Part shown: piece by piece, positions 1 through 13,874 of the stretch | How the letters are laid out: each line of letters starts with the position of its first letter | How positions within the stretch are numbered: the stretch's first letter is position 1 | Assembly: GCA_029721435.1 (NCBI GenBank) | Contig: CM056592.1 | Coordinates: forward strand, 36,405,611 to 36,469,610 | Source of the DNA: Gymnothorax reevesii | Lineage: Eukaryota > Chordata > Actinopteri > Anguilliformes > Muraenidae | Length of the DNA: 64,000 bases | Direction of reading: 5' to 3' | Program-made: the position numbers and the translations under genes | The notes under the pieces: model-generated | The model's database searches: none | Told to the model about the DNA's origin: nothing | What the model saw: only the letters and a program-made list of their open reading frames with translations

Positions 1-1175
1 TAACCGCTAATAATGCATTTGTCTCCCAGTTGATGATGACGTACCCAGACTTTTATGGTACAGTAACAGAAAAACTAGCTGCTGTGTAAAGCCTGATCGT
101 CAGCCCATGTCAGATTATGTGTATGATGTTCTTATCAGAAGCTTTCTCGTTAAATCAACTGTTGGCTGCCGGTAACAAAATTAGCCTGCTTGTCATAAAT
201 ACCAACAGAAATATCAGGCGTACCATTTTTACTGCTAAATTATGTTGAATCCTACAATGATATTGTGCAGAAAATGCTGTTTGTAGCTGTAGTTTTATTT
301 TATGTTTGACACTACAACACTTTGTTCTTTTTTCTTATCCACACAAGCACAATAAACACATTCTTGGGCTTTCACTCGGCTGAGCAACTCAAGAGGCTTA
401 ACCACTGCATTAAAGCTGGGCCGCACAATGTTTCAAAAAGCCCCTGTGCATTTGCCCCGCTGATGGGGGTTATTAAAAGTTCACTTTGGTGAGGCAAATG
501 CACTTTTACAAAGACTTGCACCGTCACTGTAATTAATCCTAACCACCAGCAACCATTCCCACTCTACAACCGCTCTCCCTCCGCTGCCTGCTCCATCCCT
601 CCGAGTCTGGGATCAACAGGAGAAGCGCTCTCATTCTCCTTCCTGTCTACATGACAAAGGAACCAGCAGTTGCCTGGGATACTGGCTTTCATTAGCTATG
701 TGATAAAAAAGATGGATTCTCTCCCTCTCTCTCTGTCCCCCCCACTTCTGAACGCAGGGACGGGCTGAACTCGTCAGTCCATCCAACCAGCAGAGTCCAG
801 CTCTCTCTCTCCTTCTCTGTTCTGGAACCAGAATACCAATGGGGTTGTGGGGCAACAGGCAGCTCTGGTTCCACCCCCTCTGACTGGCTGGGCCATTATT
901 TTCACGAGGCGAGAAAGTCCTCAGGTCAGCGTAGACTTGGTCACACTTTCTTTTTTTAGCCTTCTGTTTTCCTAAGAACGACTTTCTTACACTCTTACAC
1001 ACTCCATACTGGGCTAGCAGACATGTCAATAAGTTTGTGCAGACATAAATAAATATGCATGCATATCTGTGAGCTCTGTTGCCACTGAGAAACTTGAAAT
1101 ATTCGGTAGTTCAGAGGAATTGCAATATTCAAAGATGTTGTTTTCACAAATTAATGCACTGAGTTTGGAGATTTA
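1..1175. other. Intergenic, nothing recognised
   Basis: Unique-looking sequence. The 132-codon minus-strand open frame at 1029-631 lacks family similarity and passes through a CT-rich stretch; I do not call it a gene. Confidence 0.5.
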
Positions 1176-1735
1176 CCTTTGCCAGGGAGGTTATGTTTTC
1201 ACTCCTGTTTGTTTGTCTGTCAGTCTGTTTGTCTGCCTGCCTGTTAACAGGAAAACTCAAAAAGTTATGAACAGTTTGTCACAAAATTCGATAGGATGAT
1301 AGGTGGTAGTCTAAGGATGAGTTGATTCAACTTTGGAAGTGATCCGAAACATATTCTGGATTCTGGATCTGGAAGCATTAAAATATACAGTATCTGTCTA
1401 CTGCCGGCCTATGTGATCTTTCCGACCGGATAACTCAAAAATTTACGAACAGTTTGGCATGAAATTTGGTAGGATGATAGATGGTATTCCAAGGATGAGT
1501 TGATTTAATTTTGGAGGCGATCCAGAACATATTCTGGATTCTGGATACAGAAGAATTGGAATATATCTGACTAACACAGGTCTGTGATATTCCAGATCGG
1601 ATAACTCAAAAAGCTATGTTCGGTTTTGCAGGAAATTTGGCATAATGATAGCTGTTAACAATCGATTTAATTTTGGAAATGATCCAGAACATATTCTTTT
1701 ACAAAAAGTACAGATGTATGACGTGGCAGAGGCTT
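1176..1735 (+). mobile_element. Interspersed repeat with ~185-bp internal tandem units
   Basis: Begins TTTGCCAGGGAGGTTATG, has a (GTTT)(GTCT) run, then three units each with AACTCAAAAA, AAATTYGRTAGGATGATAG and CCAGAACATATTCTGGATTC, and ends GTGGCAGAGGCTTGCGATC. The two ends are a diverged inverted pair similar to the ends of the repeats at 27301-28239 and 28495-28790. No coding capacity. Confidence 0.65.
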
Positions 1736-3836
1736 GCGATCTACCCACTGCCCTCCAGCTGAATACGGTGTACAGTTGCTTCAAGAAAATGTGCCAGATA
1801 ATTATTTGTAAATATCTCTCTATCCATTCAGTATCTACTCCACTTACTCCTCCTCAGGACTGCAATGGAGCAGGTGCCCATCTTTATAAACTTGTGTCTC
1901 TGAATGTATGCAAATACATGATGATAATAAATGAAACGCACCGTTATATATTTCAAGCTGGTTAAACTTCGAAGCAAAAGTTCACCAGCTGCCTTAAAAA
2001 TGTGAGTTCTCTATATGTAGGCTGACTCAACTTGAAGACAAGCGCTATTTCAACTCACTCTTCGTCAAGACAATGGATAACTTTAAACTTAATTTTTGAA
2101 AAAACATAAAACTTGAGTTCAATACTTTAAACTTGTCATCACAAGTGGAGTTAATGAGAATAAATAAGTTCACATAACTTAATGGGGCTATCATGCTTTA
2201 CAATGTAAATATACTGAACAACAAAAGAAACGCAAGTTAATAAAAGGCAGACAGTAAAATAAGTTTGCGCGTAATTATCTTAGAAAATCAAATTTGTTAC
2301 TAGCGTGTGCACATTTACACTCGTTTCATCAAATTTTTCTTCATTTTACAGTCAGTTTGACTTAGTAACCATAAGAGTACATTAACTAACTAGCTAATTT
2401 GCATTTCTTTTATTGTTCAGTATATAAAAATAAATTTACATTTTTAGGGGTTTTCACACTTTCAACTGAGCTTTTCCCACATTGAGTAGAAATGTGTAAG
2501 ATGTAAATATACGTATGTCTGTGTTTGTTGCTATGCTCTGAGTTTTGCAGTTAGGGTGTTCCTCGAATGAGAGAGGTTGGGTACCATCTCAGTAAGGGTA
2601 TCTTCTTACTCTGAGCTATCACCAGAGCTGGGAAATAATGCAGGCATCATGTTACTGCACCTTCTCACCTGACAAACACGCCTTATAATTATAGACCTGT
2701 GTTTAGGAGGAATGCTCACAGGAAAATAACTCTGGGCAAACATGGCAGCCTCTGCCATTTGTGTTAAACGTACAGGTCAGTCAGGCTTTGAGTCACCTCA
2801 GAGGGCATCAAAGCCTCACATAAATACCTGGTTGGTAATCTGTCTGTTGAAATGTACAGCGTACACTATGCATAGAATTATCTATGAATGGAGATGGGGG
2901 TAATTAGCATTTTCCAATCAAGTACAACATACCTAATGTTCAAATAGCCAATGGAACATTTTGTCTCTCGGTTTGTCGGGCGATAATTAACATTTGAAGT
3001 ATGCTTATTTTAAAATGTTCAAATATTGAAAAAGGTTTACGCTCAGTTTTCTTTATTTTTTTCATTTTTGCAAGCTTTATGAGCTAAACTTCTGCTACAT
3101 TGTTTGGTATCAGCAACAACTAAACTCATTCTGCTGTTAAAAGTGAAAAAAGGAAAAATATGTTCCTTTGAATTAACCTTTCACACGCAAAGTTTCAGGA
3201 GTGAACACAGGCCTACATCAGTTTTTACCCATCCCTCATTAAGACTGCCTCTTTCAACAGCAAAATCAAATAATTAATAATAAATCATAAAACATAAATA
3301 AAAAATCAGTCGAAGGCAAATGCTGTTGCACAAAGAAGAGAAGCTGAGACATGCCCTGTGCCGTCTGGTTCTTTTTAGAGGGCCACATAAACCTGTCACC
3401 TAAACTTCTGGTACAATGGTGCAGCCAAGAGTGGACAGAGAATGGCTCTAACAAGGTTGAGTAAGGCCAAACAAAGAAGAATATCAGGACATGGGACAAA
3501 CATCTTTCTTGGACCTCACACGAACCCAGCGAGAGGCGCCAAAGCAGCCTCCAAGGTCCACAATAATCTAATTGAGCACGGACAATAGGGGTTAAAACTG
3601 TATCCCTCAGTGGCGAAATCACCTCTGTAGACATGAAGGCGCAAATTGCCGATGTGAGAGCGCGTACGATTACAAAGCTTTAAGTGCCCTGCGTGGCCCT
3701 CGATTCAATCCATTCAACGGGAACAACCACTCTGTACCAAATGGGCCAGAGGGAACGAGAATGTGAACGTCGACCGAAACGAGCTTCCAGGCCACGTGAA
3801 AAAGAGCGTCCACAGCAGCACTTCTCTTCAGAGCAT
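1736..3836. other. Intergenic, nothing recognised
   Basis: AT-rich sequence with no recognised exon or mobile element. It lies beyond the likely foxj1 poly(A) sites. Confidence 0.45.
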
Positions 3837-6325
3837 TTTATTGTAAATAGAATTTAAAAAGAAAAAAAAAAAGAGTGGTTATTACAATTGCACACGTAAA
3901 CTGCATATCCCAGCATAAGGAACCAACACAATACATGTAAAGGTAACTCAGCAACATATAAGCTAACATCCAGAGACGAAGTGTACAAATGTGATCCTTC
4001 GGCAGATGGGAGTGCGATATTACGCTGTTCTTGGACGACTAAGTGGCCTCATTGAGCTTATTCCTTCTCAGGGTGAACTGACTGAAAGTCCAAAAGGGAA
4101 TTTGTTTGAATCTTTTCACGAGAAACAGTGGAATTACTCAAACTTCCATGAACGTATCAAAGAACAGATTGGGTATGTTTCTCATTACAAATCGTCAGAC
4201 CAACCAGAGAGTTTCTGATATCTCATAGAACAGTGGGACTTGATGTTTTCAGTCAATTATTTAATAATTGTACCAAAAAGGAAAAAAAAAAAAAAACAAC
4301 ATTATCAGTAGCACTTTACCCACATAGGTAACACGCACACCTCATATCCTAGTTTACTGAACAAAACGCTAGACACAAGAGCAATCATTTCTCACTGAGA
4401 TGGATACTACTAAATAGACGCTTTTAGTATGCATACTATGAATTCTTTCTTATATTGCAATGAGCACTGAGTTTTAATTCTGAGTCTAAACCTTTCAAGA
4501 AGAGCAAAGAAAACATTTCTCACGTAAGTCCTGGCACCACAAAGGTGGCATCTTCAAGCCAGGTTTGAAAACATACATTTGCGTGTTATAGGACATTTTA
4601 TTAAAAAAAAAAATTTTGACTTAGATCAGAGTGAGTTTCATGAATTCTGAATTTGCTGTGTTGACTTGTAAGGTTGCGAGCTTATAATGCTTACTCAGTC
4701 AGTGCACTAGAATGGAATACGCAAATTCAGACGAGCTCTACCAGTGTTGCCCATCATTCGCTATTTCATTGCATACTGTACATGCTTTTGATGTGCACTG
4801 CTTGCATTCCACTGAAATTATAGACATTTGAAGCGAATTCCTAGGCTTTGTAGCCATCTGAATTCAGAAAAGTTAGCATTTGAGGAGAGTTGCATAAGCT
4901 GGGTTTAGCGTTTGGTATTCAATTTACATACGATTTCCAAATTCCTATTCGCCACACCAGCGGCATCATTCTGGAGTAACTATTTTTGATTCGTCCTTGA
5001 TTAATTTTTCAGCCGTAAGGAATCCGGTTATATTGATGATCATGAAATAACAGACTTTTTATGTCCCGTCTAAAAGAGCACATATTTTGATGGCCTAAGA
5101 TAATGTACATTATGCCATATAATCACCCTACTATACACACAGGTTCACAGGAAGACAGGAAGTCATGAGAAACAAATAACTTCTGAGGAATTTTCCCAGA
5201 CAATGAATTCATCTGAAAACACTGGGGGTGACATGTCGCCAGCTCCCATCTCCCCAAAAGCTGAATTGAAACCTTGAACATTTGCACAATACGCTTGCTT
5301 GCTGAAAAACAGAATGTTTCGTTATGCATAGTTATGGGCCATTCGTTATTTGGCGATGTACAAGCTGAAATACGAAAGAACTATACGCAAAAATAAAGAC
5401 GTCATCATGCGGCTCCTCAGACTGTAGAGATTTGGCACATTATTTTTCTTCATAGTCTTTATCTCTGTAACCATGAAAGAATGCTATTGGACAGTGCTAT
5501 TCACCATGGGTATGGTTTACCCGACTTGCTCCTCTAGGTCCATACAGGAGATGCCAATCCACATCATCAGGTCTCTCCAGAAGATGAATATGCCGGTGCA
5601 AAACTCCCCTTCACCCCACGACTATTGGGGAATATTCAAAAATCCAAAACAATTTCAGCTCTTCCAGCGCTAGGTTAGCAGGAAGAAAAGCACAGGGAAT
5701 GTAAATTCTGGTGTCCATGATAGACAAAAAATTTTCAACCTTTACAGCCTCTAAATATTGCATCTGTAAGGTTATTGAGATTTGTTTGATGATAGCACGC
5801 ACAATAATATGAACAATCACGATACTCTCAAATGGTTATAGCTGCAAGAATAGCTTTGGAAACCTTAGACACAGCGAGTAAACAAAGACAAAGCCTGGTG
5901 TATATCCGCATACAGAGTCCCAGGCGACCTCATTAACCTGATTCTGAGGCAGGACTGGTCTTTTGCATTTCCTGAAACATCTTATCCGAGTATTCACAAA
6001 CTTTAGTTTTGTACCAGAATCGATTTCTTAAACATAAAATAGTAAGACTCCAGGTCTATGTGCAGTTAGCATTCAGTGTTTGTACAGCTTTTTTTTCTGA
6101 GACATTTTGAACTGCTCACTATTTGCTCATCTCAAGAGAACCAGCACTTGACAGCTTGCTAAAAATGGACTTGAAAGATCGGCACCTCTGCTACCTGGAT
6201 GGCATGCTGAGGCCGGGACGGACTGGGAGTGTGCATTGAGAGGGGAATCAGTCCAGTCCATACCCCTCTCTTTTCAAACGAGTCTCTTTTCCTAGGGAGG
6301 AAGTCTGTGGGGAGACCTTCTTTTT
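3837..6325 (-). other. Probable foxj1 3' UTR and downstream region
   Basis: No coding sequence is recognised below the foxj1 stop. On the minus strand, AATAAA poly(A) signals occur at 4602-4597 and 3842-3837, so a 3' UTR of about 1.7 or 2.5 kb is possible. The UTR assignment is inference; transcript data would be needed to fix its end. Confidence 0.35.
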
Positions 6326-9026
<2,701 letters not shown>

Positions 9027-10143
9027 GGCCCAGCACTCTCCCAGTCCCTCTCTCTTCCACCAGTTCCACGGGCAGCAGTCTGTCAATCGGGCTAAGGTTC
9101 TTGTAGCCAGGCCAGAGTGGGACACTAACCCAAACAAGACATAAAAATTAATGCCATATAAACCTACTGGGATTTGGTGTGAAGGGGATTATTCCAAGCT
9201 CTGAGTATCAGGGCTGCGTTCGCACAAGGTGAAGTCATTAAAAATGTGTTCAAAAAAGTGCCGAGACAAACACCACATACTAAATGGAACTCAACTGCCC
9301 CGCTGGAATGCGCGAGCCACTTGTTTAATTTGTCCGCATGAACTTCATGGAACTTTCCTGAAAGTCTCGAGGTTGCCCCCCTCAGGTCTGCTGAGTTACT
9401 TGCAGGCATTAATTTGTCCTCTTGAATTTAATTTTGAAATGAATTTATCCTCACTTTTGTACCGAATTTAATATTCAGGCATGAATACATATATGTGGGA
9501 GTATATACACATTTTGACATAAACATTGTGTAAACGTAATCACTGAAAAAGCTCATCTGTTCATTTCAACTATTAATTTATATTGCTTCTCAATTGTGAA
9601 AGACGGCAAATAAAAATGAACTAATACGACCAAAGCCAATTAATCTGGATGAATTCAATGGTTTCGATGTAGAAGCGAGTTAATTTTCGATTCGTTCAAC
9701 GTAAAATAAAAAGCCTCATCAGTTATAATTGAAGGCCATTCTGCAGACAGATAAGGTTTTCTCTACGCACGCCAAATGGCACAGGCCTATGTAACTACAA
9801 CAATTAATAACAAATATGGTCTGCATAATGAGCAATAAAATAAATACGTCGTCACTCACCTTCTTTGAACCGTTGGCTGTTAGAAAAAAAAGGGATATGG
9901 CCTCTGATAAAATTGCTGATATGGTGTTTTTAGGAAAGACAGAGGAAAAAATGAAGTTGCTGCACCTGTTGCCAGATGTCCGCTTCTGTGAAAATCCAGT
10001 AAGTTTTATCGATGGCTTTGAAGTTGCGGGTCGCGGGAAGGGGCTCCTTATCAAGGCTTGCGGCAGCAGGAAGGCTCTCGGGGTGCAGTTTAATACCTGC
10101 GACTAGAGGTTTGGCCGAACACCATAGAAACGGCACACCCCCT

Positions 10144-10192
10144 TGTAAACAGCTTCCCGTTCCTCCATTGGCTTGTGCGTTGCTATAGCATT
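10144..10192 (-). promoter_or_regulatory. Candidate foxj1 upstream element: forkhead site, CCAAT box, X-box-like motif
   Basis: Within 49 bp lie TGTAAACA (10144-10151, a forkhead consensus), a CCAAT box on the foxj1 strand (10171-10167) and GTTGCTATAGCATT (10179-10192), which matches the idealised RFX X-box GTTGCYATRGCAAC at 12 of 14 positions. The cluster is about 1.1 kb upstream of the foxj1 ATG. RFX factors and FOXJ1 co-operate on ciliary genes, so the grouping is plausible, but activity is inferred only. Confidence 0.3.
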
Positions 10193-10510
10193 TCTTTTTA
10201 ATCACTTTCTCACTTTTGCTTAGTCCAACACCAAGTGAATTCAGTCTGATGGCGGAGGGGGATTTGTTGAACTTTAACTTTTTTCATGCAAATCGGTAGG
10301 ATATGGAGCCAGACAGTCAGACGGGATCGGGCAGAAAGCGTAAAATTGGGGAAAGGATCGGTTGGGTTTATTGCCAGTTTAGAGGAGGCGCGTCTGGGCT
10401 CTGCAATGACACGAGATTATGACGCGAAAAAGCAAGTGTCGCGGAAGAGACATTCCCTGGGATAGAAGTTCAGTGCTTTTTGCCTTTTTCTTTAAAATGT
10501 TTTTATAGCG

Positions 10511-10513
10511 TGA

Positions 10514-10557
<44 letters not shown>

Positions 10558-10580
10558 GTGTGTGTGTGTGCGTGAGTGTG
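10511..10580. repeat. Microsatellite (GT)n(GA)n(GT)n
   Basis: A compound dinucleotide run: GT repeats, then GA repeats, then GT repeats again. Confidence 0.95.
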
Positions 10581-11382
10581 AGACAATGCAACATTTCACA
10601 ATTGCTTGGAAATTGCTAAATGAGGCAGTAATCAAATAAGAAAAAATGATAAAAGATAATGTATGGCATTCAGGTTGGATTCATAATTTTCCAGGGCATT
10701 TCATGTTCAATTGAGTCTGAGCCATGCAGTCAGACCTTAACGTACATGAGAACAAATAAGTTGAGTTTTTAGAAAGGAGTTTATTGTATTACTCTTTTCA
10801 TTGTTTAGACTTGTGTAACACAATTCTCAGAACAAAAGTTGTTGCTGGAGACTCGGCACTTTCCTACGAAAGGATAAAATTATGGTGACGATGGCAATGC
10901 CCTGTTAACTTCTGAGTTGAGAATCAAGTTTTGACTGTGAATTGTCTAATGAGGAAGGAGATTTAGGCTGATTCCATGGACACAAATTAAGCTCAGTCTA
11001 GCACTGAACTGAATTTTTGAAGATTGAATTAAGTTTTGAACTCAGCTTAATCGATGTCTGAACACTTGCTGATAAGGTCAGAGAGTGATCTTAATCCTGA
11101 ATACAGGACTAAATTGAGTTTTGCAGAAAATCCCCATTAGAAATTAAATTCAGGCTAGGTCTGGGTTTAAGCTCTGTCCACGAAACTGGCCCATAGAGCT
11201 GTAGATTAATCAGAATCCTACACCACATTGATCTTTACACAGAGACATTCCATTCAAAACAAAATATTCCCAGGCTTAATCTCAGTTTGTGAAGTAGGCC
11301 CACAGGTCTGAATTATTCCGGAATCTTAATCCAGAATAAATTGAGTAAGCAAAAAAAATTAAATCTTCATTCAAAACTGGAT

Positions 11383-11610
11383 ATGTGTGCAGGACTAGGA
11401 AAAGGGGTCACTTGGGATTTTTTTCCATTCTGAAATGAACGGGGTCAAAGTTCAACCTGTTCTATTTAACCAAATGCATGTGCAAAGCTAGAATTTCAAA
11501 CTGCTGTGCTGTCAAATTGCAACAAATGCTGGATCGCTCTTTGATTTTGTTGAAAAATCTCAATTTTCATAAACGATCCAAGTGACCCCTTTTCCTAGTC
11601 CGGTACACAT
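11383..11610. mobile_element. MITE with ~30-bp terminal inverted repeats
   Basis: The ends are inverted copies: TGTGTRCMGGACTAGG followed by AAAAGGGGTCACTTGG on both arms, with 228 bp between outer ends and no coding capacity. The family is not recognised. It lies between foxj1 and rnf157. Confidence 0.7.
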
Positions 11611-13725
11611 GTAGGTAATGACTTGGCTTAATCTTAGAGAGTGTTGTAACAACTCAGGTGAATTATGGCCTTGGCCGCCATGTTCAGTTTACACCCGTCA
11701 CATGCACCACAGCTGAGCCATCTTGGATCTCGGTGTCGCACACATCATCAGTATTACTGTCCCGTCTAGAGTATAATGCTGTACTTCTAAATTTACTTTA
11801 CAAATCCATCAAATATATTAAGCAGGTCCGACAGATAAACACAAGTAACATGTAACAACAGTGACCAAAGAGCTACGCTAACAAAATGATAAAGTTAACC
11901 TAATAGAAAAGGTCTACCTATGGTTTCTAGTCAGCACAATGTCACAGAAAATAAGACGAGGATACCCGTAACCTTGGACCAATTCTGGTTCAGAGTAGTG
12001 AAACCGCCTCACAGAACTGTTCTGGACGGATAGCCGGAACAATGAAGACACGGAGGGAATCTGATCAAGATGGTGGAGTGCAGCATATTGAATCGAAGGG
12101 AAGGTGGTTTAAGCTCACCTTACTACAGGTTATCTTCTGTATTCATAGAGCAGGTGTCATGCCTGCATGAAGTCTCTGAGCAGAATAACTGGACTGAAAA
12201 AAAATGACTCATCTAGTTCTCATTTGGAGTGTATACAACATATTGTCTCACTAACATTAGAAATACTTACACTGCAGAACGCAGCCACTCAGTGACGTTA
12301 CGATCCCTTTGCAGTGCATTTTGTTCAGGTTTCTGAATACTTTAGTCTAAAAGCTGCAGTTTACAATACTATGCAGTCAGTATGGGGAGTCATGCAGGTT
12401 ATACAATACTGACCCTGGGACTATCCCCCTCTGCATGGGATTTGATAAGGAGATGTCCCTTCTAACACGTCAACCAATCATAATTAATGGAAATGTATGT
12501 TCACAGTGTACTGGGGGGTATCTGTATTCATGAAGTTTACAGGACTGAAAAGCTAAATACAGTCATCACTGTTGTGTGTGTGTTATTCCTGAAAAACAGC
12601 AAGTTGTAGACTGTCGCACGCTCACAGCCATGAATGCTTTGCCATAAACGACGACCTGGATGCGAGAAGTCAAGACATTTTGTACTTCTCATTAGCTATA
12701 GCATCCGGTTTACATTCCCTGTTAGCCATTCTTACTTCTTTTGAATTACATTCTGAGATCTTGCTGCATGAGGGCACATGTTAACCTTAATAGCTCACAA
12801 GTACACAGTTATAACATCCAGAGTAGGTTTGAAGAGGGAAGATTTTAGAGGAACCAGGTTGGATTCAGATTAGACAGACGCATGCAAATCCAGGTTTATC
12901 TGTAATGGATAAGGAAGCTCATTGAAATGTTTAGCAGGATGAACCAAATGCTCAGGTTCAACTGACCCCTCCAAAGTGGGATAAGCAATGCAATATTAAT
13001 TACCAGATTATAAAACACGTACTTTCTAGGCTGTGGTACATCTACAGCGCTCAATCCCCCAGTATGACCAAGGGACCCCCAAAAACTTTGAACAGACACA
13101 AAGGGGTAACCCCACCAGACGTTCAATGGGTGCTTCCATTGACCAACACACAGTAGACTATTGTTTTTCCCAGTGTGAGATGTGTAGCAGCCTCCGGTCA
13201 AGGACAGAGAACAACAGGAAGACGAGGCGACGACAGTTTCTTCAAACCCCTCTCCCCTGTATTGGCAGGACAGATAACTGCTGACTCAGAGACAGCAATG
13301 CTCCAGGTGCTTGCTAATGTTTGTCAAGCTAATACTGCGCATGGGGCTTTGGAAAAAGGAGGGAGAGTCCTGGGTTCGGTTTCAGAAGGTCAGGGGAACT
13401 GAGCGAAATGCTACTAGTGCTGGAATTGGCCAAAAAACGTCCCAAACCAAGCTGTATAGTCAAGGAGATGATATCTTTGAGGCAAAGCCATTTACTTCTC
13501 AAGCAGCTCCCTTTCTTTTGGAAAGATGCAGCAATGACTCACACCGGAGGGAGGGCCATCTCTCCCCTCTCAAACAGAGGAGAGGCTGGCAGCTGGGGGG
13601 GAGCAGCGGGGCGGGAGTAAGTGTTGTTTGGACGGGAGGGGACGTGTTGTATTCCTGCGGTGAGCCGGGGCTGGATGGATGTGCCGTTCTGCACGGAAGC
13701 AGGGGCTGCTGGAATCGGGAGGCAG
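11611..13725. other. rnf157 downstream region, no gene seen
   Basis: Follows the rnf157 stop on the minus strand, so its upper part is probably 3' UTR. I did not find a convincing AATAAA signal on the minus strand in this stretch, and no conserved coding exon. Confidence 0.35.
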
Positions 13726-13874
13726 TTACACAACGAGGGGTCCGCGACGGGGTGTGTTTTTGGGGCTCGCTGGCTCGTTGTCAGTTCCCTGCTCCTCCAG
13801 ATTGATGTTGCTTGTGGAGGCATGGTGAGGGTGGGGGCCCCTAGCATGTCGGTGCGATCCCAGATACAACAGAC
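13726..13874 (-). CDS. rnf157: rnf157 exon 19, C-terminus and stop (residues 645-693)
   Basis: Acceptor TCGCAG|GT. In the phase set by exon 18 it encodes a His/Gly/Pro-rich piece, then [15 protein letters not shown] and the end RRGPLVV with TAA at 13728-13726. The ending resembles the family's GPLAV terminus. An extra small exon between 18 and 19 cannot be excluded, but none is required by phase. Confidence 0.85.

Larger units (their letters stand above)
9027..11382. other. foxj1 5' flank, no further gene seen
   Basis: Contains the foxj1 5' UTR and promoter region. No coding exon is recognised. A GT/GA/GT microsatellite lies at 10511-10580. AT-rich unique sequence follows, in which stretches resembling GCTTAATC/GAATTAAGC recur between 10990 and 11340. 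Confidence 0.5.

Noticed and set aside
631..1029. 132-codon open frame on the minus strand
   Set aside because: No recognisable family, CT-rich low-complexity translation, no splice context linking it to foxj1 or a neighbour.
9027..9137. Upstream extension of foxj1 to 9137
   Set aside because: The extension starts at TTG, lacks similarity to FOXJ1, and the ATG at 9026 gives the expected N-terminus.
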